Origin: Clostridiales bacterium
Lineage (GTDB): Bacteria; Bacillota; Clostridia; Oscillospirales; Oscillospiraceae
Length of the DNA: 64,000 bases
Assembly: GCA_003150355.1 (NCBI GenBank)
Contig: QAMJ01000015.1
Location: 36,391 to 100,390, forward strand
Reading direction: 5' to 3'
This document shows, piece by piece, positions 7,069-15,183 of the stretch. The number at the start of each line of letters is the position of its first letter. Position 1 is the first letter of the stretch. Under the pieces are notes generated by a model. It saw nothing but the letters and a program-made list of their open reading frames with translations, was not told the DNA's origin and did not search any database. Both the position numbers and the translations under genes were made by a program.

Positions 7069-8226
7069 TCAGCCCTTCATTTCAAGCAGCTTATCCTTGA
7101 GTTCGCCCTCGATACGCGCAAGCTCATCCTCGGCCTGAGCGCGGCGGGCACGGCCGTCGTCTTGGATCTGGCGCACTTCGTCGAGCGTGGCGATAAGCTC
7201 AAGGTTGGTCTGCTTGAGCGTTTCCATATCGACGATGCCGCGCTCAGACTCCTTCGCGACGTTCACGCTGCCCTGATGCAGGGTCTTCGCGTTCTTCATG
7301 AGCAGCTCGTTGGTCACATCGGTCACGTTGCGCTGCGCCTGCATGGCCTGCTCGGAGTGGTACAGCGACAGAGCCAGCACCATCTGGTTCTTCCAGAGGG
7401 GGATGGTGTTGACGATCGAGGAGCGGATCTTCTCGGCCATCAGGCTGTCGTTATTCTGCACCATGCGGATCTGCGGAGCCATCTGCACGGAGATAGTGCG
7501 CGTCAGCTCAAGGTCGTGTATCTTCTTCTCGAAGCGGCCTATGAGGTTTGCAAAATCATTCGCGGCCTGCGCATCCTCGGGAAGCCCGGTCTCCTTGGCC
7601 TTCGCGACGTACTCTGGCAGCTCAACATTGCGCAGATGCTCTATCTTGAGCTTGCCGGCGAGGATATACATGGTGAGCTCCTTCATGTACTCCTCGTTCT
7701 TTTCGTACATCTTATCCATCATGCTGATGTCCTTCATCAGCGTGATCTCGTGCTTTTCAAGCTCCTCGACTATCTTGTCGACATTGACCTCGGCCTTGTC
7801 GAACTGCGCCTTTTTCTCGGCGATGGTCTGGGAAGCCTTCTTGAACAGGCCGAAGAAGCCTTTCTTTTCCTCCTCGTCGAAGTTCAGCCCCTTGAGCTCG
7901 ACAACAAGCTCGCTGAGCATATCGCCGCACTCACCGAGATCCTTGGTCTTGACGCTGCTGAGAGCGGCGTCAGAGAACTCGGAGATATTCTTCTGCGCAG
8001 CACTGCCGTAGTTCATGACCTGATCGGTGTTCTTGATGTCTATCTTCTCTGAGAAATCACGCACCGCGGCCTGTTCGGCCGGGGAGAGACTGCTGATGTC
8101 AAGCTTCTCGACGGGCGTCTGCTCTGCCTGCTTTTCCTCAACAGGAGCCTCCTCAACGGCGGCTTCGGTCTGCGCAGCGTTCGGCTCAAGGGTAAGGGCG
8201 GGGATGAAGCTCTTTTCTTCACTCAT
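7069..8226 (-). CDS. TelA family protein (toxic anion / tellurite resistance)
   Basis: A 385-aa soluble, largely helical TelA (PF05816) protein. After an Ala/Glu/Pro-rich N-terminus, the family core starts near residue 55 (FSEKIDIKNTDQVMNYGSAAQKNISEFSD). It runs through a long coiled-coil with EKHEITLMKDISMMDKMYEKNEEY and ends in RTISVQMAPQIRMVQNNDSLMAEKIRSSIVNTIPLWKNQM, the most conserved stretch. It overlaps the upstream xpaC gene by 4 bases (ATGA). Known members confer resistance to tellurite, bacteriocins or envelope stress, but the mechanism is not established. The xpaC-telA order is conserved in many Firmicutes. Confidence 0.88.
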   Translation of the reverse strand: MSEEKSFIPALTLEPNAAQTEAAVEEAPVEEKQAEQTPVEKLDISSLSPAEQAAVRDFSEKIDIKNTDQVMNYGSAAQKNISEFSDAALSSVKTKDLGECGDMLSELVVELKGLNFDEEEKKGFFGLFKKASQTIAEKKAQFDKAEVNVDKIVEELEKHEITLMKDISMMDKMYEKNEEYMKELTMYILAGKLKIEHLRNVELPEYVAKAKETGLPEDAQAANDFANLIGRFEKKIHDLELTRTISVQMAPQIRMVQNNDSLMAEKIRSSIVNTIPLWKNQMVLALSLYHSEQAMQAQRNVTDVTNELLMKNAKTLHQGSVNVAKESERGIVDMETLKQTNLELIATLDEVRQIQDDGRARRAQAEDELARIEGELKDKLLEMKG

Positions 8227-8930
8227 GTTGTTTGTGTCCTTTCTGTTGTTATCTCAAAGTCCTTGTTACCGGAAAGCCCTTCTCTGGCCAACATGGTATT
8301 CATGACTTTTATATCGGTTTCGATATCCAGCGCCTGATCCTCAAACAGAGAATCGAGCCGCTTCTTGAACGCTTCGATGGCGGCGTCGAGCATTTCGTTT
8401 ATGTTCTTCATGCTCTTGTCGAGATTCTCGCCCTCGATGCCCTGCGCGCTCATCCTGTCATAGGCGTTGAGGAGCTTTATCGTCGTCGGCAGATAATAGT
8501 TCATAAACTTCTTTATCTGCGGGATATCCGAGGGATCGGCGATGGCATCCTGCGTGATCTTATCCGTGATGCGCATGAGCTCATTGATCTTCTTGCGCAC
8601 CTCGGTGTCCTTGATGGACATGTATAGCCTGCCCATCTCGCTGAGCGCGCGGTTGCCCTCCTCGACTATCGGGTCGATCTCCGGACCGTAGCTCTTCTTT
8701 TCGACGCGCTCCGGCGCGGCGGAAGACTTGGCCGCCTGCTCACGCCCTGCGTTGTTTTCCTTCTGCGCGGAGCTTCTGCCGAGAAGGTACGCGACGAAGG
8801 CGGAGACCGCAGCTGCCAGCAGCAGATACCATATGTTATACAGCGGCAGAAAGGCCGCCGCGATTATCCAGGCGATCGTGAAGCCGTATATGACCTTGAC
8901 CGCCTTTTTCTTCTTATCTTTACGCGCCAC
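8223..8930 (-). CDS. xpaC: XpaC-type protein (5-bromo-4-chloroindolyl phosphate hydrolysis family)
   Basis: A 235-aa protein: a Lys-rich start, two membrane helices (about 12-30 and 34-50), then a helical cytoplasmic domain with REINELMRITDKITQDAIADPSDIPQIKKFMNYYLPTTIKLLNAYDRM in close form, the XpaC signature. Despite the family name, direct phosphatase chemistry is doubtful because no phosphatase motif is visible. It is the first gene of the xpaC-telA-lemA-like-ybaK run. The product is likely to act with TelA at the membrane, which is an inference from gene order. Confidence 0.82.
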   Translation of the reverse strand: MARKDKKKKAVKVIYGFTIAWIIAAAFLPLYNIWYLLLAAAVSAFVAYLLGRSSAQKENNAGREQAAKSSAAPERVEKKSYGPEIDPIVEEGNRALSEMGRLYMSIKDTEVRKKINELMRITDKITQDAIADPSDIPQIKKFMNYYLPTTIKLLNAYDRMSAQGIEGENLDKSMKNINEMLDAAIEAFKKRLDSLFEDQALDIETDIKVMNTMLAREGLSGNKDFEITTERTQTT

Positions 8931-8999
8931 TCAAAACTCTCCAATCGTTTGTCTTACATTTTTGTATTTTATATCTAATTGCCGCAGCAGTCAAGAGTA

Positions 9000-9029
9000 T
9001 TGCAAATTAGCGCAGACCTGTAGTATAAT
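9000..9029 (+). promoter_or_regulatory. Promoter of rpe-recR
   Basis: TTGCAA (9000-9005), 18-base spacer, perfect TATAAT (9024-9029), about 50 bases before the rpe ATG in the divergent gap with xpaC. Confidence 0.6.
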
Positions 9030-9082
9030 AAATCAGTATCTGCGTGCTGCGCGGTACACTTTCCGCGTAAAGGAGAACCAAG

Positions 9083-9745
9083 ATGATAAAAGTCGCACCA
9101 TCAATACTGTCCGCCGATTTTGCGAAACTCGGCCGGGAGGTCGGAGAGGTAGCGGCCGCGGGCGCCGACTATCTGCATTTTGATGTAATGGACGGTCTGT
9201 TCGTGCCGAATATTTCCATCGGTATCCCCGTGCTCAAATCCCTGCGCCGGGCGACGGATATGTTCATTGACGTTCATCTTATGATAGACAGGCCTGTTCG
9301 CTATGCCGAGCAGTTCTGCAAGGCCGGGGCGGATATGGTGACTTTCCATGTCGAGGCCGACAGTCAGGAAAATATTCTCAAGGCTATAGATATTGCCAGA
9401 GGGCTTGGCAAAAAGGCGGGTGTTGTCATTAAACCAAACACCCCAGCAGAGGCGGTGCTGCCGTTCCTGCCGATGGTCGACATTATCCTTGTCATGACGG
9501 TGGAGCCGGGCTTCGGCGGGCAGCACTTCATGCATGAGCAGCTGCCGAAGATCAGCCGTGTGCGTGAGCTTATCGACACGCTCTCGCCTGACTGCGAGCT
9601 TGAGGTGGACGGCGGCATCGACGGTACGACCGCGGCTCTCGCCATCGAGGCCGGGGCAAACGTGCTGGTTGCCGGCAGCGCTGTGTTCGGCAGCGCGGAT
9701 CGCGCCGAAGCAATTGAGCGCATCAGAACAAGTAAGATAAACTGA
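9083..9745 (+). CDS. rpe: Ribulose-phosphate 3-epimerase
   Basis: A TIM-barrel enzyme of the non-oxidative pentose phosphate pathway that interconverts ribulose 5-phosphate and xylulose 5-phosphate. 220 aa, full length. Seen are APSILSADFAKL at the start, HFDVMDGLFVPN (metal-binding His and catalytic Asp), DVHLMI, MTVEPGFGGQ, and EVDGGID with the second catalytic Asp. AAAGGAG precedes the ATG. Ten bases separate it from recR, so co-transcription is likely. Confidence 0.97.
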   Translation: MIKVAPSILSADFAKLGREVGEVAAAGADYLHFDVMDGLFVPNISIGIPVLKSLRRATDMFIDVHLMIDRPVRYAEQFCKAGADMVTFHVEADSQENILKAIDIARGLGKKAGVVIKPNTPAEAVLPFLPMVDIILVMTVEPGFGGQHFMHEQLPKISRVRELIDTLSPDCELEVDGGIDGTTAALAIEAGANVLVAGSAVFGSADRAEAIERIRTSKIN

Positions 9746-9755
9746 GGAGCAAGCC

Positions 9756-10355
9756 ATGTCCTTTTTTCCCGCTTCACTTGAAAACCTTGTAGATAAATTC
9801 GCGTCCCTGCCCGGGATCGGCAGAAAGAGCGCGCAGCGGCTCGCTTTCCATGTCCTCAGCCTGCCGGATGATGAAGCGCAGTCCTTTGCGGATGCGATAG
9901 TCTCGGCGAAGAAGAGCGTCCACTGCTGCAAGGTGTGCCAGAACCTCACCGAGGGGGAGATATGCCAGATATGCGCGAGCGACACGCGCGATAAGAGCAC
10001 CGTGTGCGTGGTGTCAGAACCGCGCGACGTGCTCAGCATCGAGCGCGGGCGGGAGTATAACGGCACGTATCATGTCCTGCACGGCGTCCTCTCCCCGATG
10101 AGCCATGTCGGCCCCGACGATATAAAGATCAAGGAGCTTCTGGTCAGAGTGGCGGAGAACGACATTCAGGAGGTAATCATGGCGACGAACCCGGACACTG
10201 AGGGCGAAGCGACGGCAATGTATCTCTCGCGCCTGCTCAAGCCTTTTAACGTCAAGGTGACGCGCCTTGCTTACGGCATCCCCGTCGGGTCGAACCTTGA
10301 GTTTGCGGACGACGCGACGCTTAACCGCGCCATTGAAGGGCGCACTGAGATGTGA
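9756..10355 (+). CDS. recR: Recombination mediator RecR
   Basis: A 199-aa full-length RecR, which acts with RecO/RecF to load RecA on gapped DNA. Seen are the helix-hairpin-helix LPGIGRKSAQRLAFHVL (18-34), the four-cysteine zinc finger CCKVCQNLTEGEICQIC (55-71) and the Toprim domain from VCVVSEPRDVLSIER to ATNPDTEGEATAMYL. It is not preceded by dnaX or the YbaB gene, its common partners elsewhere; here it follows rpe. Confidence 0.97.
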   Translation: MSFFPASLENLVDKFASLPGIGRKSAQRLAFHVLSLPDDEAQSFADAIVSAKKSVHCCKVCQNLTEGEICQICASDTRDKSTVCVVSEPRDVLSIERGREYNGTYHVLHGVLSPMSHVGPDDIKIKELLVRVAENDIQEVIMATNPDTEGEATAMYLSRLLKPFNVKVTRLAYGIPVGSNLEFADDATLNRAIEGRTEM

Positions 10356-10449
10356 TTATTTATTCACGGCATAGGCTATACTCTTAACTGTGAGCACCAA
10401 TAATCGGAGGCATGGTACATACGATTTTATTTAATAGATTGGAGATAAT

Positions 10450-12108
10450 ATGATTTCAAAACTGAAAATTATCCCGCTCGGCGGTCTGGGCGAAATAGGC
10501 AAGAATATGACGGCCTATGAATGCGGCAGCGATATAATCATCGTTGACGCAGGCATGGGCTTTCCGGATGAGGACATGTACGGCATTGACATTGTCCTGC
10601 CGGATATCACCTACCTCAAATCCAACGCCGAGAAGATACGCGGGCTGATCCTCACGCACGGCCATGAGGACCATATCGGCGGCGTTTCCTATCTGCTGCG
10701 CGATCTGGACATTCCCATATACACCACGCCTCTCACGGCGGCGCTGGTCGAGCTGAAGCTTGAGGAGCATGACCAGCTCTATAATACCCAGATATTTACC
10801 AAGAAGGACGGCTCGGTCTTCCGTCTCGGCTGCTTCACTGTTGAGTTCATCCATGTGAACCACAGTATCCCCGACTCTGTCGCGCTGGCTATCACGACGC
10901 CTATCGGCACGGTCATCCACACCGGTGACTTCAAGATAGACGTGACGCCTATCGCCGGCAGTATGATAGACATCGCCCGTCTCGGCCAGCTCGGCAACGA
11001 GGGCGTGCTCGCTTTGCTGAGCGACTCGACAAATGTTGAGCAGCCGGGTCATTCCGCATCCGAACGCAAGGTCGGCGAGAGCTTTGACAAGCTCTTCATG
11101 GGCTGTGACAAGCGCATAATCATCACGACCTTTGCCTCGAACGTACACCGTCTGCAGCAGATCATAAACGTCGCGGCAAAGTATAACCGCAAGGTCGGCA
11201 TAACCGGGCGCAGTATGGAGAATGTCCTGCATGTCGCTTCCGTCCTCGGATATATGGATATCCCGGAGAACGTCATGGTGGACATCGACAAGATAAACAA
11301 GCTGCCGCGCAATCAGACCGTCATCATATCCACCGGCAGTCAGGGTGAGACGATGTCCGCGCTCTACCGCATGGCCTTTTCCGAGCATAAGCAGATAAAT
11401 GTCGATGCGGGCGACCGTGTTATCATCTCCGCATCCGCTATTCCCGGCAATGAGAATATGATAAGCCGCGTTATCGATGAGCTGTTCCACAAGGGCGCGG
11501 AGGTCATATACGACCGGCACACCGATCTGCACGTCTCCGGCCACGCCTGCCAGGAAGAGCAGAAGATGATGCTCGCACTCACGAAGCCGAAGTTCTTCAT
11601 CCCCGTCCACGGCGAGCACAGGATGCTCGTCAAGCATGCGGAGCTCGGAAAGCTCATGGGCGTTGCGCCGAAGAATGTTGTCGTTGCCGAAAACGGCAAG
11701 GTCATTGAGATAACGAAGAAGAGCATCAAGTGCGAGGAGACCGTCCAGGCCGGAGCGATCCTCGTCGACGGCAGCGGCGTGGGCGAGGTCGGCAGCGTCG
11801 TGCTGCGTGACCGCCACAGGCTTGCTGAGGACGGCATGGTCGTGATAGTCCTCCCGTATTCTAACGAGACGCACACCCTCGTCTCCGAGCCTAAGATTGT
11901 GACCCGCGGCTTTATATACGTAAAGGAAGCGGAGAGCATGATGGAGGAGCTCAAGCGCGTTGCGATCGAATCGGTCGAAGCCTGTGAGAACCAGCACATC
12001 ACCGATTGGACTGGCATCAAGGGCAAGGTCAAGAGCAATATAACCGGGTATCTTTATAAGACTACCCGCCGCAGCCCCATGATCCTGCCGGTCATCGTCG
12101 AGGTATAA
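10450..12108 (+). CDS. rnjA: Ribonuclease J
   Basis: A metallo-beta-lactamase/beta-CASP ribonuclease with 5'-3' exo- and endonuclease activity in mRNA turnover and rRNA maturation. 552 aa is the usual length. Zinc ligands lie in HGHEDHIGG (70-78). HTGDFKID and the beta-CASP motif SDSTNVEQPGHS follow. STGSQGE, the C-terminal histidine in PVHGEHRML and a C-terminal domain complete the protein. TTGGAGATA is the ribosome site. The next gene begins 6 bases after the stop. Confidence 0.97.
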   Translation: MISKLKIIPLGGLGEIGKNMTAYECGSDIIIVDAGMGFPDEDMYGIDIVLPDITYLKSNAEKIRGLILTHGHEDHIGGVSYLLRDLDIPIYTTPLTAALVELKLEEHDQLYNTQIFTKKDGSVFRLGCFTVEFIHVNHSIPDSVALAITTPIGTVIHTGDFKIDVTPIAGSMIDIARLGQLGNEGVLALLSDSTNVEQPGHSASERKVGESFDKLFMGCDKRIIITTFASNVHRLQQIINVAAKYNRKVGITGRSMENVLHVASVLGYMDIPENVMVDIDKINKLPRNQTVIISTGSQGETMSALYRMAFSEHKQINVDAGDRVIISASAIPGNENMISRVIDELFHKGAEVIYDRHTDLHVSGHACQEEQKMMLALTKPKFFIPVHGEHRMLVKHAELGKLMGVAPKNVVVAENGKVIEITKKSIKCEETVQAGAILVDGSGVGEVGSVVLRDRHRLAEDGMVVIVLPYSNETHTLVSEPKIVTRGFIYVKEAESMMEELKRVAIESVEACENQHITDWTGIKGKVKSNITGYLYKTTRRSPMILPVIVEV

Positions 12109-12114
12109 GCCGGG

Positions 12115-12447
12115 GTGAACATTCAGATATTCGGCAAGGCCAAGTGCTTTGACACGAAAAAGGCCGAGCGTTACTTCAAGGAACGCAGGATAAAGTACCA
12201 GTTTGTAGATATCCTGAAATACGGCATGAGCAGGGGAGAGCTGAACTCCGTCAAAAATGCCGTGGGGCTTGACGCGATGGCCGACCCGGCCGATCAGGAT
12301 TATCCGCTTTTCCAGTACCTCGCGTCGGCGGAGGCAAAGCTTGATAAGCTCTATGAGGTGCCGTACCTCATAAAGACACCTATCGTCAGAAACGGGAAGC
12401 AGGCCACCGTGGGCTACTGCCCGGATGTCTGGAAAACATGGGAATAA
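12115..12447 (+). CDS. ArsC/Spx-family thioredoxin-fold protein
   Basis: A 110-aa protein with a GTG start 6 bases after rnjA. IQIFGKAKCFDTKKAERYFKERRIKYQFVDI is the N-terminal beta-alpha-beta of the ArsC family, with a single cysteine (C11) where arsenate reductases have CX5R. TPIVRNGKQATVGYCPDVW is the family's conserved cis-Pro and closing strand. Lack of the arsenate-binding arginine and of Spx features makes a redox or regulatory role more likely than arsenate reduction, but the function is not known. A two-hairpin terminator block follows. Confidence 0.75.
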   Translation: MNIQIFGKAKCFDTKKAERYFKERRIKYQFVDILKYGMSRGELNSVKNAVGLDAMADPADQDYPLFQYLASAEAKLDKLYEVPYLIKTPIVRNGKQATVGYCPDVWKTWE

Positions 12448-12448
12448 A

Positions 12449-12487
12449 AATATCAGGAAGTCCGCAATTTGCAGACTTCCTGATATT
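12449..12487 (+). terminator. Terminator after the ArsC-like gene
   Basis: A 14-bp stem (12449-12462 with 12474-12487) begins one base after the stop codon and is followed by a TATTT run. Confidence 0.75.
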
Positions 12488-12501
12488 ATTTATGACTGAA
12501 C

Positions 12502-12537
12502 GAAAAACAGCGGCGGAAAATTCCGCCGCTGTTTTTC
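12502..12537 (-). terminator. Terminator after secG
   Basis: A 17-bp perfect stem (12502-12518 with 12521-12537) is GC-rich at the top and flanked by A5/T5. It lies 17 bases past the secG stop on the minus strand and may also back up the plus-strand terminator. Confidence 0.8.
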
Positions 12538-12554
12538 ATTTGCGCTTTGCCCGC

Positions 12555-12791
12555 TCAGATAAGGTTCAGGATCAGAGTGAGGATAACGAAGACAAGTGCG
12601 AACCACTTGGTCATCCTTGCAAGCTTTGCGTCCAGCGTTTTGGCCTTGCCCTTGGAGAGGAAGGTCTCAGCGCCGCCGGAAATGGCACCGGAAAGGCCGG
12701 CGCTCTTGCCGCTCTGCATCAGAACGATAGCGGTAACAGCAAGCCCGGAGAGAACCTGAAGAACGGTGAATACGATAGTAAGTGCAGACAT
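12555..12791 (-). CDS. secG: Protein translocase subunit SecG
   Basis: A 78-aa protein with two hydrophobic helices (about 3-23 and 56-77) joined by a Gly/Ser/Lys loop containing LMQSGKSAGLSGAISGGAETF, which is the SecG pattern. It is part of the SecYEG channel. It stands alone here, with its own promoter and terminator, rather than ahead of rnr-smpB as in many Firmicutes. Confidence 0.93.
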   Translation of the reverse strand: MSALTIVFTVLQVLSGLAVTAIVLMQSGKSAGLSGAISGGAETFLSKGKAKTLDAKLARMTKWFALVFVILTLILNLI

Positions 12792-12835
12792 TTATCTCGA
12801 CCCTTTCGATTTTGTACATAATAATCAGCTTGACA

Positions 12836-12864
12836 AGTATATCATACAGCGCCGGACAATTCAA
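12836..12864 (-). promoter_or_regulatory. Promoter of secG
   Basis: Minus strand: TTGAAT (12859-12864), 17-base spacer, TATACT (12836-12841), about 45 bases before the secG ATG. Confidence 0.55.
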
Positions 12865-12933
12865 GCATTTTTTTGATTTTCGACAGTTTCTTGTGAAAAC
12901 CCTTGTTCTTTATTTACGGGCGCTGTGCAGTGC

Positions 12934-14436
12934 TCAGCAAAGCGGAGCGAATATGCGCAGTATGCCGTCGAAAGCGAGACGTAGGGCGTACTGCGTCTGG
13001 TTATATGGCACGATCTCCCGGCAGCGCTCCAGCGTTGCCAAGAAGTCCGCCATGACCTCTTCTGCAACAGACGAGCGGTAAAACAGGGAATTGTTCTCGA
13101 ACTGCAAAAACAGGCTCCTGTGGTCGAGGTTCACCGAGCCGACTGTCGCGATCTTCCCATCAATGACGCAGGACTTTGCGTGCAGGAAACCGGGGATGTA
13201 TTCGTATATCTTCACCCCGCCCATCAGCAGCTCCTGATAAAAGCTGTGCGACATACGGAATATCAGCTTCTTGTCGGGTATGCCAGGCATCATTATGCGC
13301 ACGTCGACCCCGCGCTGCGCGGCCATTATCATCGCGTCGACAAGGTCGTCCCCCGGCATGAGATACGGCGTGCAGAACCATGCGTATTCTGTCGCCTGCG
13401 AGAGCAGGTCGATGAAGAGCTTGGTGCTGGTAGAGTCAGCGTTGAAAGGCGAGTCGCAGTAGCTGAGGACATAGCCGTCCGTTTTCTCAGGGATGCTCGG
13501 GTCAATAAAGGTGTAGCCGTCCGGGACGGGCTGCTTGGAAAAAGCGTTCCAGAAGCCCGCGAACATCCTTGCGTAGCCCGCGGCGGGCGTGCCCGTTACC
13601 CTGAAGCCTATATCTTTCCAGTGTCCGAAGCGCTCTTTCTGGTTTATATATTCATCGGCAATGTTGATCCCGCCGGAATAGGCGACACGCCCGTCCACAA
13701 TCAGCATTTTCCGGTGATCCCGGTAATTGAGGTTTCCGGAGAGCACGACGAAAGGATTAAAGGTGACGCATTTGATGCCGCGCTCCGTGAGCTGCCGCAC
13801 GTCGTTTGCGTTGAAAGTGGAGATGCTGCCGAGGTCGTCATACATGACACGCACGTCAACACCCTGCCGCGCCTTTTCGGACATTATATCGACCATGGCG
13901 TTCCACATGACGCCGTTTGCGATAATGAAATATTCGACGAAAATGTATTCCTCCGCGCTGCGCAGATCATTGAGCATATCAGGGAACAGCTCGTCGCCGA
14001 GCCGGTAGTATTTTACGCTCTCATTTTTCAGGAGCGGGCAGCCCGTTTTCTTCTGCAGCCAGCCCATCGTCTGTGACATGCGCGGATCGCTGTCCTCAAG
14101 CTCCTTGAGAACTTCGGGACCTCCAGTGACAGGCGGCAGCTCCGCGCGCTTGAGAAGCCCCTGCAATATCCTTGCCGAGCGCCTGTTGCCGAAGAGCAGA
14201 TACAGCGCGGCGCCTGCCAGCGGCATCGTCAGGATGATGAGCAGCCAGAGGATCTTGTATGTGCTCTCATCCCGCTTCGTGATGATATACAGTACAAAGA
14301 ACGCGGCAAATATGGACAGTATGAAGTTTATCACTGCCGAGTACGGTGACAGCCATCTTATCAGCAGCACCAGCCACAGCGCCTGAATGGCGATGACCGG
14401 AATTATCACCAGCAGCCGCACGAAAGTTTTCTTCAC
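12934..14436 (-). CDS. cls: Cardiolipin synthase (phospholipase D type)
   Basis: A membrane enzyme that joins two phosphatidylglycerols to cardiolipin. 500 aa. Two N-terminal helices (about 8-30 and 34-54) are followed by the linker RRSARILQGLLK and two PLD domains. The HKD motifs are HRKMLIVDGRVAYSGG and HAKSCVIDGKIATVGS followed by NLDHRS. The start is a GTG (14436), with GGAGGG 6 bases upstream. It is convergent to nothing nearby and probably monocistronic; 29 bases separate it from ogt upstream. Confidence 0.95.
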   Translation of the reverse strand: MKKTFVRLLVIIPVIAIQALWLVLLIRWLSPYSAVINFILSIFAAFFVLYIITKRDESTYKILWLLIILTMPLAGAALYLLFGNRRSARILQGLLKRAELPPVTGGPEVLKELEDSDPRMSQTMGWLQKKTGCPLLKNESVKYYRLGDELFPDMLNDLRSAEEYIFVEYFIIANGVMWNAMVDIMSEKARQGVDVRVMYDDLGSISTFNANDVRQLTERGIKCVTFNPFVVLSGNLNYRDHRKMLIVDGRVAYSGGINIADEYINQKERFGHWKDIGFRVTGTPAAGYARMFAGFWNAFSKQPVPDGYTFIDPSIPEKTDGYVLSYCDSPFNADSTSTKLFIDLLSQATEYAWFCTPYLMPGDDLVDAMIMAAQRGVDVRIMMPGIPDKKLIFRMSHSFYQELLMGGVKIYEYIPGFLHAKSCVIDGKIATVGSVNLDHRSLFLQFENNSLFYRSSVAEEVMADFLATLERCREIVPYNQTQYALRLAFDGILRIFAPLC

Positions 14437-14465
14437 GCATATCCCTCCTATATTATTATTTCAGA

Positions 14466-14999
14466 TCAAAGCGCTGTGCCCTTTGCGGGCACGTACAGCC
14501 CGGACATATCCGCGCCCTCAAGAGAGAGCAGCCTGATCTTCCTGTCAATGCCCCCGGCATATCCGGTGAGACTGCCGCCGCTGCCGACGACCCGGTGGCA
14601 CGGTATGATTATCGATATCGGGTTGTGCCCGACCGCCCCGCCGATTGCCTGAGCGGACATATGCGAAAGAGAGCGCCTTTCCGCTATGGCTGCGGCAAGC
14701 CCAGCATAGGTCACGGTTCTTCCGTAAGGTATCGAGAGCAGCAGCTCCCAGACCTCCCGGCGGAACTCTGAACCTGCCGGCGCGAGCGCCGGCGTGAAGT
14801 CAGGCTCTCTGCCGCCGAAGTATATATCGAGCCAGTTTTCAGTCTGCTCAAAGACCGGCAGTGCCTTTTCCTCGTGCTGCCCGTCCAGCGCCGCGGCGTA
14901 ATACTTCTGCCCCACGAACCAGAGCCCGGTCAGCGCCGCGCCGTCGCTCGCAAGAAGCATCCTGCCGAGCGGTGAGTCATAGCTGTGAGTGTACTGCAA
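14466..14999 (-). CDS. ogt: Methylated-DNA--protein-cysteine methyltransferase
   Basis: A suicide DNA-repair enzyme that takes the methyl group from O6-methylguanine. 177 aa. The acceptor cysteine is in IIPCHRVVGSGG, with LTGYAGG after it and YGRTVTYAGLA (the winged-helix DNA contact) before it. The chosen start is a TTG at 14999 with AGGAGG 9 bases upstream. No Ada-type AraC domain is attached, so it is the constitutive Ogt form. Confidence 0.95.
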   Translation of the reverse strand: MQYTHSYDSPLGRMLLASDGAALTGLWFVGQKYYAAALDGQHEEKALPVFEQTENWLDIYFGGREPDFTPALAPAGSEFRREVWELLLSIPYGRTVTYAGLAAAIAERRSLSHMSAQAIGGAVGHNPISIIIPCHRVVGSGGSLTGYAGGIDRKIRLLSLEGADMSGLYVPAKGTAL

Positions 15000-15126
15000 G
15001 AGAGCACCTCCTGATACTGTTCATGCTAAGAATTTTATCACAATAAATCATACCATAAATTTCCCGGAAGTAAAACACTTATCACAGAAATTCTTGGGAA
15101 ATTCTGCTGAAATATGCCCCTAATAA

Positions 15127-15167
15127 AATTGGGTGCGGCCGTCCTTTCCGGTTGGCTGCACCCAATT
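15127..15167 (-). terminator. Terminator after ackA
   Basis: A 14-bp stem with one G-T style mismatch (15127-15140 with 15154-15167) has a 13-base loop and is followed on the minus strand by TTTTATTA. It begins 16 bases past the ackA stop. The rest of the 184-base gap up to ogt shows nothing further. Confidence 0.75.
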
Positions 15168-15183
15168 GATTTATGATCTATGA

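Noticed and set aside
10456..11997. Long open frame (513 codons) on the minus strand across rnjA
   Set aside because: Exact antisense of a highly conserved ribonuclease J gene, with no ribosome site and a His/Arg/Leu-rich meaningless product; a codon-bias shadow.
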